NCBI GenBank assembly: GCA_963693305.1
Contig: OY855904.1
Span: 20,019,496-20,083,495 of the forward strand
DNA length: 64,000 bases
Origin: Meandrina meandrites
Lineage: Eukaryota; Cnidaria; Anthozoa; Scleractinia; Meandrinidae
Reading direction: 5' to 3'
Shown in pieces: positions 42,965-52,526 of this stretch (positions are counted from its first letter, which is position 1; every line of letters starts with the position of its first letter). The translations under genes and the position numbers were made by a program. The notes below the pieces were generated by a model. It was not told where the DNA came from. It ran no database searches and saw nothing but the letters and a program-made list of their open reading frames with translations.

Positions 42965-43950
42965 GGGACAGCTGTGAGTAGCAAATGAGGCCTTATCAAA
43001 ATTTTCCCTCATAAAGCACAACCATTATTCTTGTTGCTTGTGCAGGAAGACAGGGGGGTTCTGAACCTCCACCTCCCGTACCTTAATAACTCCTGCCTCC
43101 CACCCCTTCCGTAGCCGTTCTCTCCTCTTTGTTTCATATTTATTCTGAAATATAATGAAATGTTGCAAAATCTTACTCATTTTCTCCAGGTTGCCGCCAC
43201 CTAAAGAATCCCGCTTCCCGCCATCGCTCCTCTCACTTCCCACCCCTTTTCTCCTGGGCTCCCGCCCCACTGTCCCCCTCCACTTACTTACCACTTGAAA
43301 ATCACAGCCATTTGCAGATACACTTTAATTTTGCAAAATATTTATCACCATTAAAGACCTTTTACCAAAAGGAGTTACCGGTATGATTTAATTTGCTGCA
43401 AAAAGACATTCTTGATTTGTATATGTAAAAGGACAAAATGCTGTCCAATTTGGAAATAATTGGATGAAGAAAATAAATCAGAGGACAGCCAAAATTGGAC
43501 GAGGCCATAGGCAGAATGCTTGCATACGTGCATGAAAAAACAATGAGTACGGTAGTTTTGCCAATACAGACAACATTACAGAGAAAATATGGTAGATAAA
43601 TAAAAATATCCTTGGCACTGGCTGATATTGAAGTTGCTTATTTAATTATCTATGTATCTCCTCCGCAGGCAGCTCTGCTGCTGAGAGAAGGCTAGGGACC
43701 AACAAAAGGGGAGTTAACAAGAGTTGAGGAACAAAACAAAGTGAATGAGAAAGACTACATGTAGCAACGCAGCCCGCAGCCCACAGTCCACAGCATTAGG
43801 ACGTGTTTTCATTTCTAGTCTTTCTTGTTCACTCCCCTTTCATCAGTCTTAGTCTTCCCTCAACAGCAGAGTTTCCTGTGGAGGAGGCAAAAATCAGGAG
43901 GCCCCTCTTAAATTTATTATTTACATATCACCTGACAATTAACCAGGTGT
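42965..43950. other. Non-coding stretch
   Basis: Purine/pyrimidine-biased tract at 43040-43290, otherwise unremarkable. Open frames in the biased tract are compositional. Confidence 0.4.
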
Positions 43951-43954
43951 AGTC

Positions 43955-44645
43955 AATCAATAAACCGATAATCGATATCAATTGATAACAATCAAAGATT
44001 GATATGGATTTCTGATACCAACCAATAGAAATCAATAAAGAAATAAAGTTGTGAGTTTGATTGACATTGATTTCCGCTACAAATCAATAACGACTGATTT
44101 ATCGAATGCTATCGATTATTATCAATTGTTACTGGAAATTCAATCATCATAGTATGCAATAGTTTTACAATTCACAACAAAAAACTATAGGAACAAAGTC
44201 AGTAACAGGGACAATTTGCTCTTTTTATCAATCTTCAGCTTCAGAGCAGTTCTTAATACAGGAAGAAGAAGAAGCTACGGCCAAAGTAGTGGTGTGCAAC
44301 CCTCCACTAGTCAGTGTCCGTACATGTACATATATCGCATTGAGACCATTGAGTTGGCTGATTCACTATGCGAGATTACCACAAAAGACATGCAAGAAAC
44401 AGTAGATAATGCTGGAATTAGTGGACATGTAAAAAAAAAAAACAAGTGGGATGAACACTCTGCCTTGAATAGATGATGAAATCGATAATAAAATGCTTAA
44501 CGATTAACGGCTTTCTCGTATATTTGTTTACTAGATAGCAACGCCAGTCTTCAGTTATGTGTGTGAAACAAATACTCCTTTGGATTATTGACTGTTACCA
44601 ATTATTATTGATTGTTATAGATTTTTGCCAATCAATAACAGGGCT
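43955..44645. repeat. ATCGAT/ATCAATTGAT-rich repeat
   Basis: Dense variants of AATCGATA, TATCAATTGATAAC and ATTATTGATTGTTA at 43955-44150 and 44580-44640 flank a non-repeat core. Organised like the element at 8291-8931 but without clear ends. The 86-codon frame in the core (44216-44476) has no recognisable domain. Confidence 0.5.
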
Positions 44646-44851
44646 AGAAATACAGCCAGTCAACGGACAATGTCCGGTCTAATTGGGGCTTTGACCAATC
44701 AAACGTTCGACTTGCCGGTCATGTTGACCGGTCAAATTCAATCATATTTTAAAAATGGTCCTGTAACCAGGTGGTTGATTCATGATTGAAAATAAAATAA
44801 AACGTTACTCTGGTTAAAAATGTAAAATGTTCGTAAAATTTTTTGTAAAAG

Positions 44852-44891
44852 TCCCAACGTTTCGGCTGAAACTTCAGCCTTCATCAGGGGA
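44852..44891 (-). ncRNA. Hammerhead ribozyme motif in the minus Penelope copy (core intact)
   Basis: Read on the minus strand: TCCC, CTGATGA, stem II GGCTGAA-GT-TTCAGCC (7 bp), GAAA, C-G, TT, GGGA. TCCC and GGGA pair as stem I, and stem III is reduced to one or two pairs. Minimal hammerheads of this kind, thought to work as dimers, are known from Penelope-like elements. All core residues CUGAUGA and GAAA are present. Confidence 0.78.
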
Positions 44892-44955
44892 AAGTGAAAA
44901 GGAATCCGTTGAAAAGCACGTTCTTATACTATGCAAATCAGCAACTCGGAGCTAA

Positions 44956-45425
44956 TTATGTTCTGTCCCTTAAGGCTAAATTTAAAAACTCGTGCGGCAA
45001 ATGCATTCCATCGTCACGGTTCAGCGGATTCCTGCAAGTGTTGATTTCCCATGCTTCTAAGATGCCTCTGTTGCGCCAATTAGTGCTTGTACGTAGGATC
45101 TTTGCCAATTCCCAGGAGATGGTGTGGCCAGAATGTAAACAATGTTCCGCTAAAGCTGACTTGTGCGAGTGTTTCTTTTCAACCGCTTTTTGATGTTCTT
45201 TCAGCCGGGTGGAAAATTTCCGTTTCGTTTCCCCGACGTAGCTTTTGTCACAAACTTCGCAGGGAATGGAATAAATTGCGCCGCGAGTTTGATCTTTCGG
45301 GACTGGGTCTTTTGGTTTGGGAAATAAATTGCCGATGGTATGGTGTGGCTTTAAAGCAACTTTGATATTGTAATTGTTTAAGATTCGCTTGATCGGTTCC
45401 GTAGTACCCTTGACATACGGTAAAT
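44956..45425 (-). pseudogene. GIY-YIG endonuclease part, minus copy
   Basis: Mirror of the plus-copy domain, stop at 44956-44958. Shares the same A6-run frameshift before it (T-run at 45435-45440 on the plus strand). Confidence 0.83.
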
Positions 45426-45495
45426 GCAGAAGCCTTTTTTGTCATCCGGTGCAGTTGCAGGCGTTTGTGGAGAAGGCTGTTTTAGTTTACTTGCA

Positions 45496-46379
45496 TCAAT
45501 AACAAAGCGTTTCGGGTAGCCATTCGCGCTGAGTGCCGCGATCACGTTTCATTTCCTTTGATTGTTGGTCAACGGAAGACGGAATCGTTTTTGCACGATC
45601 AGTCAGAGACTTGATCACAGCCTTTTTGTGAGCAACCAGATGGTGAGAATCAAATGAGAGATATCTTTCTGTGTGCGTCGATTTGCGATAGACTTTAGTG
45701 GAGAGTTGGCCATCGTCTTGGCGACAGACAGTGATGTCAAGAAAGGATATTTTCCGTTCTGTTTCTCTTTCAACCGTAAATTGGATCGACGGCTCAATAT
45801 TGTTCAAATGATTCTGTAAGGTTAGCACCAGGTTGGACTTAACAGCGGCACACACATCATCTACATATCGTTTCCAAAAACACGGTTGGGAAAGGGAGGT
45901 GGATAGTGCCCGTTTTTCAAGGTCTTCCATGACCAGGTTTGCCATAACAGCTGACACTGGAGAGCCCATGGCGGTACCGAAGATCTGTTGGTAGTGATTG
46001 TTGTTGTACTTGAAATTTGTTGTCGACAAACAGAAATCCAACAGGTCAACAATGTCATCAACAGGAATGGTGGTTCTATCCTGTAAGGTGTCATCATTGG
46101 AAAGCAAATCTTTAGCAACTTGAATGGCGAGTTTCACAGGAATAGATGTGAACAAAGAGACAACGTCAAAAGACACCAGCTCTTCATCTTCTTTGAGAGA
46201 GACATTTTTCATCTGTTGACAAAATTCCACACTGTTCTTGACTGTGAAATCTGTGTTGCCCATCAGAGGACTCAGGATCTGCGCCAAATGTTTCGATAAA
46301 ATGTAAGTTGGAGAGTCTATGAACGAAACAATAGGTCTTAAGGGGAAACCAGGTTTATGAATCTTTGGTAAACCATAAA
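45496..46379 (-). pseudogene. Penelope-like RT, minus copy (5'-truncated, extra frameshift)
   Basis: Same motifs as the plus copy (SFDVVSLFTSIP, GTAMGSPVSAVMANL, RYVDDV), open from the junction at 46379. Near 45546 two bases are missing relative to the plus copy (GAAACGTGATC against GAAACATGTGATC), which breaks the frame about 80 residues earlier. Confidence 0.88.
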
Positions 46380-47519
46380 AAGGTGTTAGATAAAGACCCT
46401 ACACAGCGAACGGAGAGGAAGCTCAATGAAAAATTGGCCAATCTTAAACGAGAGAACAAGATCAGTGACAGCCTTTACAAAAGACTTCGCAGTTCTGATG
46501 GACTGCCTCCTCGTTTTTATGGTTTACCAAAGATTCATAAACCTGGTTTCCCCTTAAGACCTATTGTTTCGTTCATAGACTCTCCAACTTACATGTTATC
46601 GAAACATTTGGCGCAGATCCTGAGTCCTATGATGGGCAACACAGATTTCACAGTCAAGAACAGTGTGGAATTTTGTCAACAGATGAAAAATGTCTCTCTC
46701 AAAGAAGATGAAGAGCTGGTGTCTTTTGACGTTGTCTCTTTGTTCACGTCTATTCCTGTGAAACTCGCCATTCAAGTTGCTAAAGATTTGCTTTCCAATG
46801 ATGACACCTTACAGGATAGAACCACCATTCCTGTTGATGACATTGTTGACCTGTTGGATTTCTGTTTGTCGACAACAAATTTCAAGTACAACAACAATCA
46901 CTACCAACAGATCTTTGGTACCGCCATGGGCTCTCCAGTGTCAGCTGTTATGGCAAACCTGGTCATGGAAGACCTTGAAAAACGGGCACTATCCACCTCC
47001 CTTTCCCAACCGTGTTTTTGGAAACGATATGTAGATGATGTGTGTGCCGCTGTTAAGTCCAACCTGGTGCTAACCTTACAGAATCATTTGAACAATATTG
47101 AGCCGTCGATCCAATTTACGGTTGAAAGAGAAACAGAACGGAAAATATCCTTTCTTGACGTCACTGTCTGTCGCCAAGACGATGGCCAACTCTCCACTAA
47201 AGTCTATCGCAAACCGACGCACACAGAAAGATATCTCTCATTTGATTCTCACCATCCGGTTGCTCACAAAAAGGCTGTGATCAAGTCTCTGACTGATCGT
47301 GCAAAAACGATTCCGTCTTCCGTTGACCAACAATCAAAGGAAATGAAACATGTGATCGCAGCACTCAGCGCGAATGGCTACCCGAAACGCTTTGTTATTG
47401 ATGCAAGTAAACTAAAACAGCCTTCTCCACAAACGCCTGCAACTGCACCGGATGACAAAAAAGGCTTCTGCATTTACCGTATGTCAAGGGTACTACGGAA
47501 CCGATCAAGCGAATCTTAA
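46380..47519 (+). pseudogene. Penelope-like RT, plus copy (5'-truncated)
   Basis: About 380 codons. Motifs in order: RFYGLPKIHKPGFPLRPIVS, SFDVVSLFTSIP (catalytic Asp of motif A), GTAMGSPVSAVMANL, RYVDDV (YVDD at 47028-47039, the catalytic pair), then KISFLDVTV and KVYRKPTHTERYLSF. The frame enters from the other copy without an ATG of its own, so the true N-terminus is missing. At an A6 run near 47456 the frame leaves the path to the GIY-YIG domain and stops at 47519. Confidence 0.9.
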
Positions 47520-47941
47520 ACAATTACAATATCAAAGTTGCTTTAAAGCCACACCATACCATCGGCAATTTATTTCCCAAACCAAAAGACCCAGTCCCGA
47601 AAGATCAAACTCGCGGCGCAATTTATTCCATTCCCTGCGAAGTTTGTGACAAAAGCTACATCGGGGAAACGAAACGGAAATTTTCCACCCGGCTGAAAGA
47701 ACATCAAAAAGCGGTTGAAAAGAAACACTCGCACAAGTCAGCTTTAGCGGAACATTGTTTACATTCTGGCCACACCATCTCCTGGGAATCAGCAAAGATC
47801 CTACGTACAAGCACTAATTGGCGCAACAGACGCATCTTAGAAGCATGGGAAATCAACACTTGCAGGAATCCGCTGAACCGTGACGATGGAATGCATTTGC
47901 CGCACGAGTTTTTAAATTTAGCCTTAAGGGACAGAACATAA
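47470..47941 (+). pseudogene. GIY-YIG endonuclease part, plus copy
   Basis: In another frame the sequence continues PYVKGTTEPIKRILNNYNIK, then AIYSIPC and SYIGETKRKFSTRLKEHQ (the GIY-YIG core), a Cys/His segment AEHCLHSGH, and ends LALRDRT-stop at 47941. Canonical Penelope elements encode RT and this nuclease in one ORF. One extra A in the A6 run would join them. Confidence 0.85.
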
Positions 47942-48005
47942 TTAGCTCCGAGTTGCTGATTTGCATAGTATAAGAACGTGCTTTTCAACGAATTCCTTTT
48001 CACTT

Positions 48006-48045
48006 TCCCCTGATGAAGGCTGAAGTTTCAGCCGAAACGCTGGGA
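48006..48045 (+). ncRNA. Hammerhead ribozyme motif in the plus Penelope copy (mutated at the cleavage site)
   Basis: Identical to the other arm except GAAACGCT instead of GAAACGTT before GGGA. The change replaces the U that pairs with the last core A, so cleavage should be weak or absent. Confidence 0.72.
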
Positions 48046-48514
48046 CTTTTACAAAAAATTTTACGCACATTTTACATTTTTAACCAGAGTAACGTTTTAT
48101 TTTATTTTCAATCATGATTCAATCATATTAAAATACACTAAAGTTTCCATTAACTATAAGTATGCACATCGCTTAACTGTGGAACTTTGACCTCAAACGA
48201 TGTGTAACTGTTGTATTGAAAAAGACATCGGCATTCTCACACATCCGGTCTCATATTCTTTATTCCGTAAATTTCAAATTCTCCATTTCCTCCTGCATTT
48301 AAACTAGCTCTACAGTTAAAACAATATTTCACATCTTCGCAAGTTTTGTAGTGTGTTTACATGTAACAGTTGCTGTGGCATTTTCACAGTGTTGCATGCA
48401 GCATGTGTAGTATGAGACAAACTAACTCCCGAGTTAGGATTTTGAGTTGGGATTTTGAGTTGGATTTTCGAGTTAGGATTTTGAGTTGAATAAAACAATA
48501 ATATTACCCTGCAC

Positions 48515-48805
48515 AATCTTGCGGAATATCATCTGATTTTAGCCAACTTGGCCTACAGCCTCGTCAGCTAAGTATCAGGCGATATTCCGTGCGATTTCGC
48601 AGGATAATTGTTAAATATCAATCGGCGATTGATATACGAACAACAGCCTCCATTTGGCGCGAAAATATGCACGGATATTTGTCCGCGGACATTATCTGTT
48701 CCGAGAAACAAACAGTTGCACTCTCGGAAAACTGTGAGCTTTGAGGAACAGATAATGTCCGAGGACAAATATCGGTGCTTATTTTTGAAGCCAAATGAAG
48801 GCTAC
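48515..48805. repeat. Nested hairpin repeats
   Basis: 48515-48605 is the GGAATATC-CTGAT-TTTAGCC hairpin family also seen at 799-869. 48645-48805 is a second inverted repeat with arms such as GGACATTATCTGTTCC and inverse GGAACAGATAATGTCC. No coding. Confidence 0.55.
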
Positions 48806-49337
48806 TGTGTTTATTATCCTTCAAATATTTTTACACAAAGTCTGCAATTTGGGAGACCTTTTCTCAAAGCTTTTAAATGCCAAAGTTATTCTGTTGGCGC
48901 TCAAAATATTGTTAGTCTAATAAAAATGTTTTGTTCTATTCATTTTAACAATTTAGTCGGGATGAAAACTAAACGTGCGAACGTAAATCGCAAAGTTCGA
49001 AAACTGTGGAATATCACTTGGGGAATATCACCTGATATTCCCCAGTTTTGGCTGCATCACGTGATGTATTTCGACCAATCGCGCGCGCGAAAAAATATTT
49101 GATGGATTACAAGAATTGAATAAGAGTGATATAAACAGACCACTTTAAAGAACAAGAAGAATCCACCATTATTTGCATACATTCCCATTTCGTTTGGCAG
49201 TAAAAAAAAAGTAAACGCGGTCTCTTCTTGCCAAAAAACAGCGGCGAGATCATTGAGAAACGTATAAGTTTATAGCTAGACGTAACTGACGTAAGTAAAA
49301 CAACATCAGGAACAACACGATCACAAATCAAACTTAC

Positions 49338-49451
49338 CACACCAGCGATTCGACCGATGAACATCTCGTCGCATCTCTTGGCCTTTTTGAGAGGAGGCGC
49401 AACTGGCTCAAGTGAGCTGAAGTCGCTCTGACATCTACCTGTTCGTGGCAT
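49338..49451 (-). CDS. Candidate first coding exon of a minus-strand gene
   Basis: ATG at 49451, 38 codons, donor GTGGTAAGT. Reads MPRTGRCQSDFSSLEP, then PPLKKAKRCDEMF (a nuclear-localisation-like basic run) and IGRIAGV, ending at phase 0. It could be the 5' exon of the NRF1-like repeat gene about 10 kb downstream on the same strand, with the Penelope dimer in its first intron. The phase-1 start of the 39.4-kb exon does not fit directly, so an exon between would be needed. It is head to head with BTB copy 5. Confidence 0.4.
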
Positions 49452-49703
49452 CACTTTTAAAATGCCGGAATATTTAATACGCGCACCTCGCTGCAACAAG
49501 CGGGACGACTCACGCGGGGGACCTGCAGATGTGTCACAATACACTGCGTACATGAAGTATCTGCTAAATATCACTTGTTACCAGCTGACCAGTCTATCGC
49601 AGTCGCTTGCTCCAGATACTTTGCGATTTGCGACGACCCCTTGCGACGACCTTCAGGCACTGCGAGAGGACTTTTGCGACATAAACAGAAGTCGGGGAAA
49701 ATC
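49452..49703. promoter_or_regulatory. Divergent intergenic region upstream of BTB copy 5
   Basis: 252 bp between the candidate minus-strand exon and the plus-strand BTB start. GC content is higher than around it. No core promoter motif was assigned. Confidence 0.35.
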
Positions 49704-51087
49704 ATGTTTACGCTTAAAGCTCCAGAAAAGAATAGGCTAATGGAACACAAAGAAAGATGCAAGTCCATGTTTATCAACGAGATCCTAAGTGATGTCAAAT
49801 TTGTCGTTCAATCATCCCGAAAATATGGAGAACGTGACAGCAAGAGACGCAAGATTGTAATTCCAGCGCACAAGTTCTTGTTGTCGATTTGCAGTCCTGT
49901 TTTTTGCAATGTTTTGCGGTGAAATGGCTGAAACAAAAGAACATATTGATCTCCCTGACTGTGAATACGAAGGTATGTTGGAGTTGTTGCGTTACATCTA
50001 CACCGATGAAGTTTTCTTGAACGGAAATAACGTGATGCAAGTGTTGTATCTGGCCGAGAAATACATGATTCCTAGCCTAACCAATGAATGCACTGAGTAT
50101 TTAGGGAAACATCTGGATTTATCAAACGTGTTTTGTGTCTTAAAACACGCCCAACAATATGAAAATAAAATGCTTTTATTTCATTGCTGGGATTTGATCG
50201 ACAAAAAGACAGAGGAGGCTTTGAAATCAAATGAATTTCTGAGCATGGAGAGATCTTTTCTCAATCAGTTAGTAAAACGAAATACGCTGAGCATCAGAGA
50301 AGTGGAGTTGTTTAAGGCGGTAGACTGCTGGGCAAAAGAAGAATGCAAAAGGAAACAAGTTAAAGCAAACGGCTCTTTCAAAAGGCAAGTCCTTGGAGAA
50401 CAGATTGTGAAAAATATACGTTTTCCAATCATGAAGCGGGACGAATTCAAAGGTGTAGTTCTTCCAAGCAAGATTTTAACGCCAAAGGAAGCAAGAAAGA
50501 TCATGAAATGTTTCAGTTCCACTCGGACTTCAGCAAGTGGCTTCCTGGATGTTCACAGGGCGGGTTCTCTTTTACGATGTTGTAGATTCAAGAGTTTTGC
50601 ACCTCATAGCAGCATCATTGAAAATGATCCTGATGAAGATGATTGGTTTACGCTCACAGTTGACAAAGATATACTTCTACATGGTGTCTCTCTGCTAGGT
50701 AATGATGGTGGTAAATTTAAAGTTAGATTAAAAATTATCTTCTATGATGACGAAGATGATGATAGCTATGATGATGATGATGATGAAATAGTTCTTCTAT
50801 CCAAAACTGGGACTTTTACTTCTGGGAGAAGGCAGTGTAACAATGGAAATTACTATGGCTTTGATGTTATATTTGACAAACCAATTGCTTTGAAAAAAGA
50901 CGTTCTTTACTTCATTGAATCGTCAGTAGATGGTCCTGGCTACTGTCTTGGAAATGAGGGAATTAACGCAGTTAACTTTTCAGGAGTGGAGTTTAACTTT
51001 AAGCATGAGTGCATCGCTAATGACACCATCCATGGATTAGTTAACCGAAGTTTGTGTGCAGAGCTATTGTTCAAAATCAACAAGTGA
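49704..51087 (+). pseudogene. BTB-BACK-PHR copy 5, one 2-bp frameshift
   Basis: Starts MFTLKAPEKNRLMEHKERC at 49704 and runs in frame through LLSICSPVF. There GTCCTGTTTTTTGCAATG is 2 bp shorter than GTCCTGTGTTTTTTGCAATG of the paralogues, and the frame ends at 49922. From the ATG at 49909 (MFCGEMAETKEHIDLPDCEY) 392 codons stay open to 51087, covering the rest of BTB, BACK and PHR (DKDILLHGVSLLGNDGGKFK). An acidic Asp-rich insert lies in the PHR domain near 50745-50790 (DDEDDDSYDDDDDE). One small lesion in an otherwise clean gene means either a very recent pseudogene or a sequence error. Translation from 49909 would lack the N-terminal third of the BTB domain. Confidence 0.85.
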
Positions 51088-51224
51088 TGATGAAAGTAGC
51101 AGCAGGATTGTTTAATTTTATTGGTGACAATGGATGCTGAAGCATTCACTAAGTTGAAATTTAATAGATTTCTCAGGCTAAGGATCTTAACACTTACTTC
51201 ATCTTTGGAGCTAAAACCTGGGGG

Positions 51225-51510
51225 GACTCCCACATAAGACAAATGGAGATACTTGTTGAAAATATTAAATTAAACCTCTAAAATTTAGAGACCAATCTGG
51301 GTGTGGTTCAAGCCTTTTTGACCCCTTAAAGATACCAACATACTAAAAATAGAATTTATAGTCTATATTTCTTTATGAGCAACCCAAATGAGACATTGAT
51401 CGCTAAAAATATCAGTGTTTTGCACTGAACACAATAATTAAGAAAAAAAATCCAAAATTTACACCCTTGAGCGAGATGATAAACATCCTTGTCCCTTTCA
51501 CATGGAAGTC
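51225..51510. mobile_element. Dispersed MITE-like repeat (copy A)
   Basis: Begins GGGGGGACTCCCACATAAGA and includes GACCAATCTGGG-GTGGTTCAA and TTTGACCCCTTAAAGATACC. A second copy is at 56222-56505. Both also contain ACACCCTTGAG-GAGATGAT. Confidence 0.6.
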
Positions 51511-52526
51511 TGTAAAATGGCCTATTATCTATGTTTGTTTATTAATAAACCAAAACCTGTTCTTTGATTACGTCTCTGATTAGTCATTACTCTTGAGTAC
51601 CTTCACCATCATTGCTCCTTACAATTTGTGGCATCAATAAATGTAAAGGGTTAATACAAAAATGTGAATTTTAGAACTAAAACATTGCACTGCAAATTCC
51701 CAACTTGACTGTATTTTAGCTAGCAAGGTGTTACCGGTACATGGAATATTGCAATGTAAAACTATGCAAACCGTACGATTTTGTTCAAGAAAACTGAAAA
51801 ATTATGAAAAACCTGCAAAATTACGAGAAAAAACCCTAAAACCTTCTTACTCCGCCGTATTGAAGCCATGCTTGTTGATCTACCACCACCAACAAGGGGG
51901 GATCATTAAAATGCTATATACTTTATGGGGGGATCAGGTGAATGCTACGGTGTAGCAAGAAAAATCCTCCGAACAGAATGGAAAACTAGGTCAGCTCACT
52001 CCTCATAGTATTAGTACACGCTGTGAAAATATTGATGGATTAACGGCCGGAGCAGAGACAAAAAGTGAAAGAAAGAGGAGGGGCATTCTCGTCCCCATAC
52101 CCCTTTTTGCTTTTCTTAGCTGGTGTGGATCATTGGCAGGAGAAATGAATGGCTCTGCACCTGGGGACATAGGATTTTTGAATTAATTCAAATTTTTATG
52201 ATTGGTGAGGCACTATTCGGGGTTATCGGGGCGTTTTCAAAAAACTACCTCCACTGAAAACTGAGCATGCGAGCACGAACAAACGAGCACCCACTAAAAT
52301 TTTGCGAGCATCTCCAGCAGAAGCCTAATTTTGCGAGCACTGCAAAATTTGAGGGATCATTCATGATCGACCACTCTGGGCCGTCTGTGTCGCTAATACA
52401 ACGCAACTTTGTTTTACAAAGCCACCCGCTGTTCAGAAACGAGCCAGCGAATAGAAAAGGCCGCTGCGGGCAACCACACGACGACGACGACGATATAAAA
52501 CATTTTGGAGGGAAAATATTTAAGTC

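Larger units (their letters stand above)
44749..48116. mobile_element. Head-to-head dimer of a Penelope-like retroelement
   Basis: Two copies meet 5' to 5'. The minus copy occupies 44749-46379 and the plus copy 46380-48116. The arms are nearly identical; the plus copy has 137 extra bases (46380-46516) at its 5' side, which form the spacer of the palindrome. ATTCAATCATATT is present at both outer flanks (44736-44748 and 48117-48129), as expected if the whole dimer was inserted as one unit. Each copy has a Penelope-type RT, a GIY-YIG endonuclease and a 3' hammerhead motif. Both lack the RT N-terminus and both are disrupted. Confidence 0.85.

Noticed and set aside
42025..43294. Pro/Ser- or Arg/Gly-rich minus-strand frames
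   Set aside because: They come from polypurine arms of the foldback element and a biased tract, not from conserved coding sequence.
44216..44476. 86-codon plus-strand frame
   Set aside because: It lies inside a repeat-rich stretch, starts within low-complexity sequence and shows no known domain or splice signal.
52485..52500. GATATAAAAC as a TATA box of BTB copy 6
   Set aside because: It is only about 30 bp from the start codon, leaving almost no 5' UTR, and it is not kept in copy 7.
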